Source of the DNA: an uncultured Megamonas sp.
GTDB lineage: Bacteria > Bacillota_C > Negativicutes > Selenomonadales > Selenomonadaceae
Direction of reading: 5' to 3'
Assembly (NCBI GenBank): GCA_900556715.1
Contig: USPM01000019.1
Span: 1 to 15,473, forward strand
Length of the DNA: 15,473 nt
This document shows positions 1 through 8,412 of this stretch, one piece after another. The notes below the pieces were generated by a model. It was not told where the DNA came from, did not search any database, and worked only from the letters and a program-made list of their open reading frames with translations. Within the stretch, counting starts at the first letter, position 1, and each line of letters opens with the position of its first letter. Made by a program: the position numbers and the translations under genes.

Positions 1-442
1 CTCCAGCTTTAACAGTTAATACTTTTAATATATCATCTTTAGCTATTTTTTCATTGCCTACCACATCTACGCTAACTACTGTCATATCTGTATAGGCACT
101 ATTATTTTTAATAGTTTCTTCTGTTGGTCTTTGCTCTTTCCAAGCATTCATCTTATCAATAGCTGCTTGGTCTTGGACTTTATCTATTTTACTTTCTTTA
201 GATTTTTCCTTGCTAACGACAATGTCCTTGTTTGTATCTACAGCACTAGTTCCTTCAGATACATCTTGCATAGTTTCATCAACTTTTGCTTCTACTTCAT
301 CTTGAGTCAAATTTTCTGCTGATACAATATTTTCTTTTACATTATTATCTGCAACATTTGCAAAACAATTATTTATACTAAAAGCACTAATATTAGCCAT
401 AGCTAATGCACAGACTAATAATTTATAATTTTTCTGTTTCAA
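1..442 (-). CDS. bamA: BamA/Omp85 outer-membrane assembly factor, N-terminal part (runs off left edge)
   Basis: Only the first 147 codons are in the window. The start is a TTG at 440-442: an ideal AAGGAGG site lies 8 bases upstream (451-457), and the in-frame codons immediately before it include a stop. Residues 1-28 form a signal peptide (Lys-rich start, hydrophobic core, cleavage near CFA/NV). Residues 29 to about 118 are a charged Glu/Lys/Asp-rich linker. From about residue 120 the sequence reads like the first strand and helix of a POTRA domain (VVSVDVVGNEKIAKDDILK). BamA is the essential outer-membrane protein that inserts beta-barrels; POTRA domains are its periplasmic part. Its place directly after tamB fits the envelope cluster known from Negativicutes. 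The barrel lies outside the window, so another Omp85 member (TamA-like) cannot be excluded. Confidence 0.78.
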   Translation of the reverse strand, partial: MKQKNYKLLVCALAMANISAFSINNCFANVADNNVKENIVSAENLTQDEVEAKVDETMQDVSEGTSAVDTNKDIVVSKEKSKESKIDKVQDQAAIDKMNAWKEQRPTEETIKNNSAYTDMTVVSVDVVGNEKIAKDDILKVLTVKAG

Positions 443-450
443 ACAAACAA

Positions 451-457
451 CCTCCTT
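451..457 (-). promoter_or_regulatory. Ribosome binding site that fixes the TTG start of bamA
   Basis: The minus strand reads AAGGAGG followed by 8 bases and then TTG. No ATG or GTG in the same frame is better placed, so this site decides the start of the partial gene at the left edge. Confidence 0.8.
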
Positions 458-521
458 AAATTGAGACAACTCACCAATATTGTAATTTTATCACAACTGT
501 ATGAAAAATAATATCTTTCAT

Positions 522-564
522 AAAAAAAAAGTTATGATACCCAAAAAGATATGAGTATCATAAC
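522..564 (-). terminator. Intrinsic terminator or attenuator between tamB and bamA
   Basis: Positions 531-540 pair perfectly with 555-564 (10 bp, 14-base loop). On the minus strand the stem is followed at once by nine T residues (530-522). It lies 20 bases after the tamB stop and about 80 bases before the bamA start. It probably ends or thins transcription from tamB, so bamA may have its own promoter or rely on read-through. I see no convincing -35/-10 pair in the 80 bases that follow. Confidence 0.8.
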
Positions 565-584
565 AAACCTATCTTAAAAATAAA

Positions 585-3500
585 TTAAAATTTCCATTGC
601 ATTTCTAATTTTACATTATAAACACCATCATCTTCAACTTCAGTGATTATACCAATATTATCATTCATATAATATTGTAAACCTACTCTATTTAAATCAT
701 AATTTATACCTTTCGTATAACGAAGCATCACCTTATCAGATAGATATTTACCAATTTGAATGCTATAAACATCATCATCATTTGTATCAAAACGTTTTTT
801 AGCACTATCAGTTAAACTATCTCGAGAAATTCTAAATTCATCTAAATTCAATACATTTCTCAAAGTACCTTCAACTTCATTTAAGAAACTCATCTGTAGT
901 CCAACTGTTGCTAATGATAATATATCCTCTTCAGTTAATTCTCCAGAATTACCATCTTTGCTATTCGTTCTAAAAGCCAACAATTTTATTATTTCTGCAT
1001 CATTCATTGCTGGTTCAGAAAATAATTTTGGTTCTAGTTGCTTATCTAATGGCCCTTGTAAACTTACAAAAACTTTTGTTCGATCAAGTCTAGTCATAGC
1101 CAAAAAGTCTATACTTGGGAAAAATGAATCCACTTGATTAAATACAATATTACCTACTTCAATATTAAAAATAGTTTTTAATACATTTATAGTTCCCTTA
1201 TCAACTGTTAAGCTTCCAGAAGCTTTAGGATGTATTGTCGTTCCTTTTATATTGAATGCCCCTTTTATATATAAATCATATAATAGTGCATCATAAGCAT
1301 GTACATTTTCACCCAAATTAACATTAATATCTAAAACCATTTCAGGAAGCATTGTATCTGTTGTCTCTGGAAGTGGTGGCATAGAAACTTCTATATTATT
1401 AAAATCAAGATTAGTAGTCAATTTCGGCAATTTTCTACCATAAAAATCAACTTCATTAAATTGTAAATTTCCTACTAAATGACCTGTATAATAATCCGAT
1501 ACAATATCTAAATCATTTAAATCAAGATTAAAATTATACCCTGTAATTCCCTGACTTGTAAGATGTGCTGTTCCGATTAAATTATAGTTGCCATCTCCCA
1601 TTTTTCCGGTAAATTGTTTAATCGTCATTAAATCTTGATCAAAATCTATATCTACATTTATATTTTCTAATGGACTATCTACATACTTAAATTTTATAGC
1701 ACTATCTACAGTAGATATATTTCCCTTAAAATTAGGTTTTTGTACTGTTCCTGTAATATTTAAATCACCTTGAACATTACCCATTGACCATTCTACGTAT
1801 GGTGTAAACGATGGCAATACATTTAAATCTGTATTTTCTAGATAAACCTTCAAATTCATTTGCTGATTTATATTTTCTTCATTTCTCTTATCTACTTCTA
1901 AAGCAGCAATAGGTATACTACCTTCAGCTTTTATCGCACATTGTCCCTTATTAGCCGCCATCTGATTAATATAAATTACGCCATTTTTTAAATTTGCCAT
2001 TGCATATGCATTATCAAATTGCGTGCCATCACCTTGAGTATATATAGAAATATCTGCTGTTGGATCATCAATTGTACCACCAACTTGTATATCGCCATTC
2101 ATTACCCCATTTATATCTATATTCATATCACATAAATGAGTCAATAAATTTACATCCATATTACTAGCAGATACACGAGCATCAATTGGACCATTCGCCA
2201 AGTCCACACTACCTTGAGCTGCTACTTTTCCTTCACCTTGCTCACCATAGAATTTATTTACTTTTACAATTTTATTATCTAATTGAGCATCTATTTGAAT
2301 GTTTTGCAATGGATAATCTTTTAATGTTCCATTTTCCATTGTTCCCTTCAAATCTACATGAGGATTTTCATATGTGCCATTCAACTGAGCCGAACCATCA
2401 AATCTACCATTTAATAAACTATTTTTCAAATTAGCCATAGACATAGCTGCATTAATATCAGCTTGAATTATTGTAGCCTGACCTTCAACTTGTTTAGTAT
2501 TTAAATTTACAGCTCCATTGAAATCAAATTCACCGTCATTTTGCTTAAATTTAAACTGTTCTAAACTCAAAATTCTATTAGCTAATTTCAAATGACCATA
2601 AATATCATCTATATTTTCACCATTTAAGACAATATCATCAGCCTGTAAAATACCATCAAAATTTAATGCACCAACTTTTCCTGACAACATGCCATCAAAA
2701 CTTGCCTTACCAGACACAGGATATGGCAAATCTACTTGCAATTTATCAATTAAAATTTCGTCAGCTTTAAATTTAAAGTTCATTTCTTTATTTTTATCAA
2801 TTGTTCCATCTAAAGTAGCCTTTATAAATGGTGACGTTATGATGAAATTATTCAATTTTATATCGCCATCATTGTATTCATATGTTCCATCTACTTGAGT
2901 AATTAATATACCATATGCACTACCTTCATAAAAATGAACTTTACCCGTAGCTTTTATATCCTGCAAATTTCCCGTAAGATGTATACTATTATCTACATTT
3001 CCTGTTATCTCAAGTTCTGGCATAACAGCTTGTATTAAATTTTCTACACGTGCCTGTTTTGTATTAACTGTTATATCAATGAATTGTTTACCCTTAAAGC
3101 CTAATAGACCAGTAGCTTCATGAGTGATTTCACCGTTATTAATTAATTGACATCTATCTACACACATACCATCTAAATTACCAATAGCATTCACCAATAG
3201 CGAATCAAACGTTTGCTTCATTATAGAGCCATCTTTTGCCATTAAATCAATTCTCAATACAGGGTTATCTATATGACCAAATAATTGACCACTAAAATTA
3301 GCATCTCCGGAAATATCAATATCAGGCAAATAATTTTTAACTAAAGACATATCTACATTTGAAGCATAAAAATCTACATTTATATCATCTTTTTGCATAC
3401 CACCTTTAGCAGCTAATCTACCTCCATTAGCAAAATTAGCTGTTAAAGCATCAACTTGAAGTGCATCTTTTTCTTTATAAAAAGATGCCTCTATTTTTTC

Positions 3501-4904
3501 TATAGGTATATTATCATAACTACCATTATTTACCTCTAAACGACCACTGACATCTAAATTATCAAAGTCCACACCTTGACCTTTAAAATCACCGCGAATA
3601 ACAGCATTACCTGTAATTGCTTGTGGTAAATAATTATTAAATATAGATATATCTATATTTGAAGCTCTAAATGAACCTTTATAAGTTAAATCTGTCAAAT
3701 CGCATTGACCTGATGCCCAAATCCAACCACCTGCAAAATCTGCCCTAAAATCATCGACAAAAACTTTATTTTCTCTATATCTAGCCTGAATATCTATATT
3801 TTCTACAGGATAATCATATACATATCCCAGTTTAGAATTTATTTGTGCCCCTATGCGAATATCATCCAATGTACCATAAATAGCACTGACAAAAGATACA
3901 TCTCCTCTAAATGGCACACCTTCAATAAATAATTCAGGTTTAAAACTTTTACTTTCTGCAATCAATCGCAAACGAGGCTCATTCATATAATCTTCAATAC
4001 TACCATGAATAGCAACTTTTTGACCTTGTGCACTACCACTTACAAATAATTGTATATTTTTATTATTTAATAAAATAAGACCGTTTATATCTTCTACATC
4101 TTGCCCTAATACCTCACATGCTCCATCAACAAAATTAATGGAACCATCTAAAACATATTTATTTTCTAAACTACCACTGATTGTTATGTCCGCTTTATTT
4201 ATAAAGCCCTGTTTTATATTAACATTAGCTAAATACTCTTCTGGTATAAATGGCAAATATTTTAAAATATCTACATCTTGAACTTTTACATCTAAATTAG
4301 TTTTTATAGCTTCACCAATAATACCATCAAATTCCACTAAAGCTTGATCATGATTTAAGCTACCATTGACATTTATAGCTGTTAAATCTGCACAATCAGC
4401 TTCTAAATTAATCTTATCTATGGATAATTGCTTACCTTCAAAACGTATTTTAGCCTGTCCATTTTCGAGTTTAACCATGCCTTTAAAATCTATTGGAGTC
4501 GTTGAATCTTTATCTATTAAATCTTCTACATTCCAAGAACCATCACTACGCTGTATAATATTGGCTTCAGGATTAATTACATCTACTTCACTTAACCCAG
4601 CTAATGGTGATTGTTTCAGTATCTCTAAAACATCTATAGTAAAAATAACTTTATCAGCTTTAGCTATTAATTCATTTTGTTTATCATAAATTTCTACATC
4701 ATCTATAGCAGCTGAATTCATAGATACAATATATAACGAATCTATATTTATTTTTGTACCTAAAATATTTTCCACTTGTTTAGATATTAACTTTGCCGTT
4801 TCTTGCTTAAAAGATTGAGAGTTTATCCATAAAAAAGTCATCAAACTTATACAAAATATTATAAATACACTGACTCCTACAATAATTTTAGACTTTTTTT
4901 GCAT
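585..4904 (-). CDS. tamB: TamB (AsmA-like, DUF490) trans-periplasmic lipid transport protein
   Basis: A 1439-residue protein, longer than E. coli TamB (about 1260). Residues 7-28 are a single hydrophobic signal anchor in the inner membrane. The long middle (about 40-1100) is made of repeated beta-strand units of the AsmA/TamB type, with many GSL/NLD/GxxxFDG-like repeats. Residues from about 1100 to the end match the C-terminal TamB/DUF490 domain, including GNIVFNQ, LQGPLDKQLEPKLFSEP and LLAFRT, and the protein ends in WKF with a terminal aromatic residue. TamB family proteins form a hydrophobic groove spanning the periplasm and carry phospholipid toward the outer membrane; in diderm Firmicutes TamB sits beside BamA with no TamA. 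A GAGGTG site lies 6 bases before the ATG. The 126-base gap from tolC holds a hairpin. Family assignment is secure; cargo and direction are inferred from relatives. Confidence 0.95.
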   Translation of the reverse strand: MQKKSKIIVGVSVFIIFCISLMTFLWINSQSFKQETAKLISKQVENILGTKINIDSLYIVSMNSAAIDDVEIYDKQNELIAKADKVIFTIDVLEILKQSPLAGLSEVDVINPEANIIQRSDGSWNVEDLIDKDSTTPIDFKGMVKLENGQAKIRFEGKQLSIDKINLEADCADLTAINVNGSLNHDQALVEFDGIIGEAIKTNLDVKVQDVDILKYLPFIPEEYLANVNIKQGFINKADITISGSLENKYVLDGSINFVDGACEVLGQDVEDINGLILLNNKNIQLFVSGSAQGQKVAIHGSIEDYMNEPRLRLIAESKSFKPELFIEGVPFRGDVSFVSAIYGTLDDIRIGAQINSKLGYVYDYPVENIDIQARYRENKVFVDDFRADFAGGWIWASGQCDLTDLTYKGSFRASNIDISIFNNYLPQAITGNAVIRGDFKGQGVDFDNLDVSGRLEVNNGSYDNIPIEKIEASFYKEKDALQVDALTANFANGGRLAAKGGMQKDDINVDFYASNVDMSLVKNYLPDIDISGDANFSGQLFGHIDNPVLRIDLMAKDGSIMKQTFDSLLVNAIGNLDGMCVDRCQLINNGEITHEATGLLGFKGKQFIDITVNTKQARVENLIQAVMPELEITGNVDNSIHLTGNLQDIKATGKVHFYEGSAYGILITQVDGTYEYNDGDIKLNNFIITSPFIKATLDGTIDKNKEMNFKFKADEILIDKLQVDLPYPVSGKASFDGMLSGKVGALNFDGILQADDIVLNGENIDDIYGHLKLANRILSLEQFKFKQNDGEFDFNGAVNLNTKQVEGQATIIQADINAAMSMANLKNSLLNGRFDGSAQLNGTYENPHVDLKGTMENGTLKDYPLQNIQIDAQLDNKIVKVNKFYGEQGEGKVAAQGSVDLANGPIDARVSASNMDVNLLTHLCDMNIDINGVMNGDIQVGGTIDDPTADISIYTQGDGTQFDNAYAMANLKNGVIYINQMAANKGQCAIKAEGSIPIAALEVDKRNEENINQQMNLKVYLENTDLNVLPSFTPYVEWSMGNVQGDLNITGTVQKPNFKGNISTVDSAIKFKYVDSPLENINVDIDFDQDLMTIKQFTGKMGDGNYNLIGTAHLTSQGITGYNFNLDLNDLDIVSDYYTGHLVGNLQFNEVDFYGRKLPKLTTNLDFNNIEVSMPPLPETTDTMLPEMVLDINVNLGENVHAYDALLYDLYIKGAFNIKGTTIHPKASGSLTVDKGTINVLKTIFNIEVGNIVFNQVDSFFPSIDFLAMTRLDRTKVFVSLQGPLDKQLEPKLFSEPAMNDAEIIKLLAFRTNSKDGNSGELTEEDILSLATVGLQMSFLNEVEGTLRNVLNLDEFRISRDSLTDSAKKRFDTNDDDVYSIQIGKYLSDKVMLRYTKGINYDLNRVGLQYYMNDNIGIITEVEDDGVYNVKLEMQWKF

Positions 4905-4949
4905 CTAACTCACCTCTATATTAAATAGTTAAATAATCTCTATACTAAG

Positions 4950-4976
4950 AAACGGGAACTATTTTAGTTCCCGTTT
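4950..4976 (-). terminator. Hairpin after tolC, probable weak intrinsic terminator
   Basis: Positions 4950-4961 pair with 4965-4976 (12 bp, centred on CGGGAACTA). On the minus strand the GC-rich stem runs into TTTCTTAG, a short and interrupted T tract, so termination may be partial. It lies between the tolC stop and the tamB start and could thin transcription into tamB. Confidence 0.6.
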
Positions 4977-4996
4977 AAATAGTTTATTCTGTTTTT

Positions 4997-5025
4997 AGTA
5001 TAGCATGATTTCATTATAGAGAAAA
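4997..5025 (-). promoter_or_regulatory. Possible tamB promoter (extended -10)
   Basis: The minus strand has TGCTATACT (5005-4997), an extended -10 match. The hexamer 17 bases upstream (TTTTCT) is a poor -35. The start site would fall just before the 4950-4976 hairpin. Weak evidence; listed because tamB otherwise follows a terminator-like hairpin. Confidence 0.3.
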
Positions 5026-5030
5026 TACTA

Positions 5031-6362
5031 TTAATATGTTTTTGCTGCTACTGCTTGTACATCTAAATCAACAGGAAGACCCATTGCTTTATCTAATTGA
5101 GCCTTACTTACATTATAATCATAAAGAGCTTGTACATAATTTGTTTTAGCCGTAGTTAAGGCTACAGCAGCATCCATAACATCAATATTAGTTCCTACAC
5201 CTGCTGTATAACGAACTTGTGCGATATTATAATCTTCACTTGCTTGATTTACGGCAACACTTGTTGTTTGAATATTTTTTTCCGCAGAAAGTAAATTTAA
5301 ATATGCTTGATGTACTTCTAATTGAATTCCTTCATTTACATATTGAACATTTTCTTGTGCTTTAGCTAATGCGGCTTCTGCTTGTCTTACTTGCGATTTA
5401 GTTACGTTATTATCAAAAATACTCCAGCTGGCTTTAACCCCGATTTCAGATTGTTCTGCAGCATCATTATTGAAAGCATCATCTCCATCAATAGTATAAC
5501 TTGCATAAGCAGAAACTTGTGGTAAATTACCAGCTTGAGCTACTTTCACACTTGTTTTAGCTTGTTCTACAGATTTAGCTGCAGCAATACCATCAGGACG
5601 ATTATTCATTGCCAAATCCATACATTCAGCTAAGCTTAAATCATATTTTGTATATTTTAATTCATCTTGAATATTGATTTTAGTATCAATAGGTAAACCA
5701 ATTAAATTATTTAAAGATGAAATAGATAAATCATAATTATTTTCTGCATTTACAAGATTTTGTTTAGCATCTGCTAACTCTACTTGAGAACGCAATACAT
5801 CTGATTTAGCTACTGTACCTGCAGCATATTTAGCATTAACTGTATCCAAATGTGCTTGCAACTGATCCACAGTTTCTTGATTTACACCTACTAAATTACG
5901 ACATTGTAAAATATTATAATAGCCTTTTGTTGTATCATATTTAATCTGTTGTTTTGTATTTTCTAAAGTCAAATCACTGATATCTACACCAATTTCTTTG
6001 CCTTTAATATTATTTTCTAATTGTCCACCTGTATATAATGGAATAGAAGCTTCCACTACATTTTGATAGCTAGAATCTCTATTTTGTTGATCATATGTTT
6101 CTCCACCAACGGCAGCCGCTGCTGTTTGCCAACTAATAGAAAAACCTTTTTGTCCCTTTGCTTCACTCAATGCCCAGCGAGCTGAATCTGTATCATATAC
6201 AGCTTGTTTTATAGTTCTATTATTTTCTAATGCCATTTCAACTGTATTATCTAAAGTTAAATCCACAGTATCTTGTGCAAAAGCTAAATTACTACCACCT
6301 AAAAATAATGAGCCACTTAATAACACTGCAGTTATTGTTTTATTTAAAGACTTTTTATTCAT
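5031..6362 (-). CDS. tolC: TolC-family outer-membrane efflux protein
   Basis: A 443-residue protein with a signal peptide (residues 1-29, cleavage after LAFA). It has the two repeated outer-membrane-efflux halves of the TolC/OEP family, about residues 36-220 and 240-430. Each has long heptad-like helices and strand segments such as ASIPLYTGGQLENN and KASWSIFDNNV. The end of each half carries the family-type AGVGTNIDVMDA or AGTVAKSDVLRS pattern. There is no lipobox cysteine, unlike many OprM-like members. TolC proteins are trimeric channels joining an inner-membrane transporter to the outside. It starts 18 bases after the mlaD stop with a strong AGGAGG site, so it is cotranscribed with mlaEFD. 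No RND, MFP or export ABC partner is in the window, so its partner is unknown. Confidence 0.93.
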   Translation of the reverse strand: MNKKSLNKTITAVLLSGSLFLGGSNLAFAQDTVDLTLDNTVEMALENNRTIKQAVYDTDSARWALSEAKGQKGFSISWQTAAAAVGGETYDQQNRDSSYQNVVEASIPLYTGGQLENNIKGKEIGVDISDLTLENTKQQIKYDTTKGYYNILQCRNLVGVNQETVDQLQAHLDTVNAKYAAGTVAKSDVLRSQVELADAKQNLVNAENNYDLSISSLNNLIGLPIDTKINIQDELKYTKYDLSLAECMDLAMNNRPDGIAAAKSVEQAKTSVKVAQAGNLPQVSAYASYTIDGDDAFNNDAAEQSEIGVKASWSIFDNNVTKSQVRQAEAALAKAQENVQYVNEGIQLEVHQAYLNLLSAEKNIQTTSVAVNQASEDYNIAQVRYTAGVGTNIDVMDAAVALTTAKTNYVQALYDYNVSKAQLDKAMGLPVDLDVQAVAAKTY

Positions 6363-6380
6363 TTTTCAAATCCTCCTAAA

Positions 6381-7661
6381 TTAAAATTCATGTCTTAAGC
6401 CTACATAAGCGGCTCTTTCATCTGAATCATTAATGTCTTTTATTTGACCTATCAAATAAGTATCTTGTGCAATCTCATATTGTCCTTTTAATTTTACTCT
6501 TAAATCATTGGGATCATAAGCATCTACAGAGATTTTTCCTTTATCTCCTGCTTTTAAATCAACACCTACGCCGACTTTATCATCAACCAAACCACCTCTA
6601 CCCGTAAAAATACCATTTCCTGTACCTACTTGTAGATTAGTTCCACTATCATCTCCGCCAATATCATCAGCTCCTATCAGCAAAAAAGAATTAGGATCTG
6701 TATATACCTTTACATCTGCATTTACCATCCATTCAGATTGCCCACCACTGTATAAGGCTTCTATACCAGGCTTAACCTCAATAGATGATACTTTACTCAT
6801 CATATTGTCTGCACGCTGTGATATATTATCTGCATTGCTGATTATATTTTTTAAACTCTGTGCTGTTTGTGGATCTGCAACTACAGTTTCCATATTAGTT
6901 GCCATCTTTTTCACACTTTCACTAGTTGCTGATAAATTAGCAATAGCGATTTTCATATTATTAGCAGTTTCACCATCACCAGAGAAATCATTTATCATGA
7001 CTTCAATTTCATCTGCTGCTTTAGCCATACTTGAGGTCATTGCTGATAAATTCTTGATCATATTATCTATATCCTGCTGGTTGTTAACTGCTAAAGTGGA
7101 CATTACCTGCATCAATTGATTCATATTGCCAGTCAAATCTTTAAGATTTATTGCTGTCTGAATTAATGAATTTTGTACATCTTTATTTCCCAAAATATCA
7201 TTCATGCTTTTTATCAAGCCCTTTACATCATCTAAAGTCAAACTAGCCTGTGTCAATAAATAATCCAATCCTCTTTCATCAACACCATCTACAGTTTCGC
7301 CACCTACCAAGTATTCACCTTTTGGATGTTGTGGTGGCATAATGCTGATAAATTTTTCTCCCATCAGTCCATCACTACTAATTGTAAATAAAGAATCCTT
7401 TGCTATTTGCATATTTCCTTTTATAACAACAGTAACTTTTGCTTTATCTTTATAAGCTTCAATTGAGGATACTCTTCCTGCGTCAATACCCGCATAACTA
7501 ACACCAGCACCTATCTTTAATCCTGTAACTTGATTAAATGTAATATCAAAAGAATAATCTTTATCTTTACCAAAATTAAAGCCACTTAAATAAACTATAA
7601 TACCAATCAATAAAGCCAATCCTACTGTTGTAAATATGCCTACTTTCGCTTCATTGGACAT
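6381..7661 (-). CDS. mlaD: Elongated MlaD: MCE-domain protein with C-terminal beta-rich outer-membrane segment
   Basis: A 426-residue protein, more than twice the length of E. coli MlaD (183). Residues about 7-27 are one membrane anchor. Residues about 37-115 are the MCE domain (FNQVTGLKIGAGVSYAGIDAGRV start, then DGLMGEKFISI). Residues about 130-290 are long amphipathic helices rich in Asn, Met and Ser. Residues about 300-426 are alternating strands and Gly/Asp turns (YLIGQIKDIN, AAYVGLRHEF) ending in Phe, the pattern of an outer-membrane barrel end. In Veillonella parvula such an elongated MlaD is reported to bridge the inner and outer membranes. The ATG lies 4 bases after the mlaF stop, with its ribosome site inside the end of mlaF, suggesting translational coupling. 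MCE assignment is secure; the barrel is inferred from sequence pattern and the Veillonella precedent. Confidence 0.92.
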   Translation of the reverse strand: MSNEAKVGIFTTVGLALLIGIIVYLSGFNFGKDKDYSFDITFNQVTGLKIGAGVSYAGIDAGRVSSIEAYKDKAKVTVVIKGNMQIAKDSLFTISSDGLMGEKFISIMPPQHPKGEYLVGGETVDGVDERGLDYLLTQASLTLDDVKGLIKSMNDILGNKDVQNSLIQTAINLKDLTGNMNQLMQVMSTLAVNNQQDIDNMIKNLSAMTSSMAKAADEIEVMINDFSGDGETANNMKIAIANLSATSESVKKMATNMETVVADPQTAQSLKNIISNADNISQRADNMMSKVSSIEVKPGIEALYSGGQSEWMVNADVKVYTDPNSFLLIGADDIGGDDSGTNLQVGTGNGIFTGRGGLVDDKVGVGVDLKAGDKGKISVDAYDPNDLRVKLKGQYEIAQDTYLIGQIKDINDSDERAAYVGLRHEF

Positions 7662-7665
7662 TATT

Positions 7666-8403
7666 TCACCTCTTTCTTATTTTACTAACATCTATAAACT
7701 CTAAAACTCTACTATCTGTAGAATTCCTTATTTCATCTGGAGTACCTATAGCTATCATTTCACCTTGATACAACATAGCTATTCTATCTGCAATATAAAA
7801 TGCACTTTTCATATCATGTGTTACTACAATCGAAGTAACACCTAATAATTTTTGCATCTGCACAATAAGTTCATCTATTTTCGCTGACGTAATTGGATCT
7901 AATCCTGAACTTGGCTCATCATACAAGAGAATTTTAGGTTCAAAAGCAATTGCTCTGGCTAAACTAACGCGTTTTTTCATACCACCAGATAACTCATTTG
8001 GCATATAATTAGCAAAACCAGATAATCCTACTAATTTTAATTTTTCCTCTACTATTTCTTTAATTTCTTTAGTAGATAATTTACTATGCTCTCTTAAGCC
8101 AAAACCTACATTGTCACCAACAGTCATAGAATCAAATAATGCTGAATACTGAAATACCATTCCCATATTCAAACGAACTTTATCTAATTCATCTTCTTTT
8201 AAGTTTGATATTTCTTTATCATCAATAAAAATTTGACCTTCATTTGGCTGTAATAATCCAATTAATAATTTTAATAAAGTCGATTTTCCTGAACCACTAC
8301 CACCAATTATAACTAAAGTTTCTCCCTTATTAACTTCAAAATTAATATTTTTCAAAATCAATCTATCTTTAAAATATTTATATAGGTTGACTACTTTTAT
8401 CAT
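7666..8403 (-). CDS. mlaF: MlaF-type ABC transporter ATPase
   Basis: A 245-residue ABC ATPase that powers the MlaE permease. All motifs are intact: Walker A GGSGSGKST (residues 34-42), Q-loop Gln85, signature LSGGM (138-142), Walker B ILLYDE with Asp162 and Glu163, D-loop SGLDP, and H-loop His196. The LSGGMKKR form of the signature is typical of the MlaF/Ttg2A subfamily. The ribosome site GAGGTGG overlaps the end of mlaE, 9 bases away, and mlaD follows 4 bases after the stop. This order, permease-ATPase-MCE protein, is the usual Mla core. Confidence 0.96.
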   Translation of the reverse strand: MIKVVNLYKYFKDRLILKNINFEVNKGETLVIIGGSGSGKSTLLKLLIGLLQPNEGQIFIDDKEISNLKEDELDKVRLNMGMVFQYSALFDSMTVGDNVGFGLREHSKLSTKEIKEIVEEKLKLVGLSGFANYMPNELSGGMKKRVSLARAIAFEPKILLYDEPSSGLDPITSAKIDELIVQMQKLLGVTSIVVTHDMKSAFYIADRIAMLYQGEMIAIGTPDEIRNSTDSRVLEFIDVSKIRKR

Positions 8404-8412
8404 TATACCACC

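Noticed and set aside
131..322. Plus-strand open frame of 63 codons at the left edge
   Set aside because: It lies antisense to the bamA N-terminus, whose signal peptide, POTRA start and ribosome site are clear.
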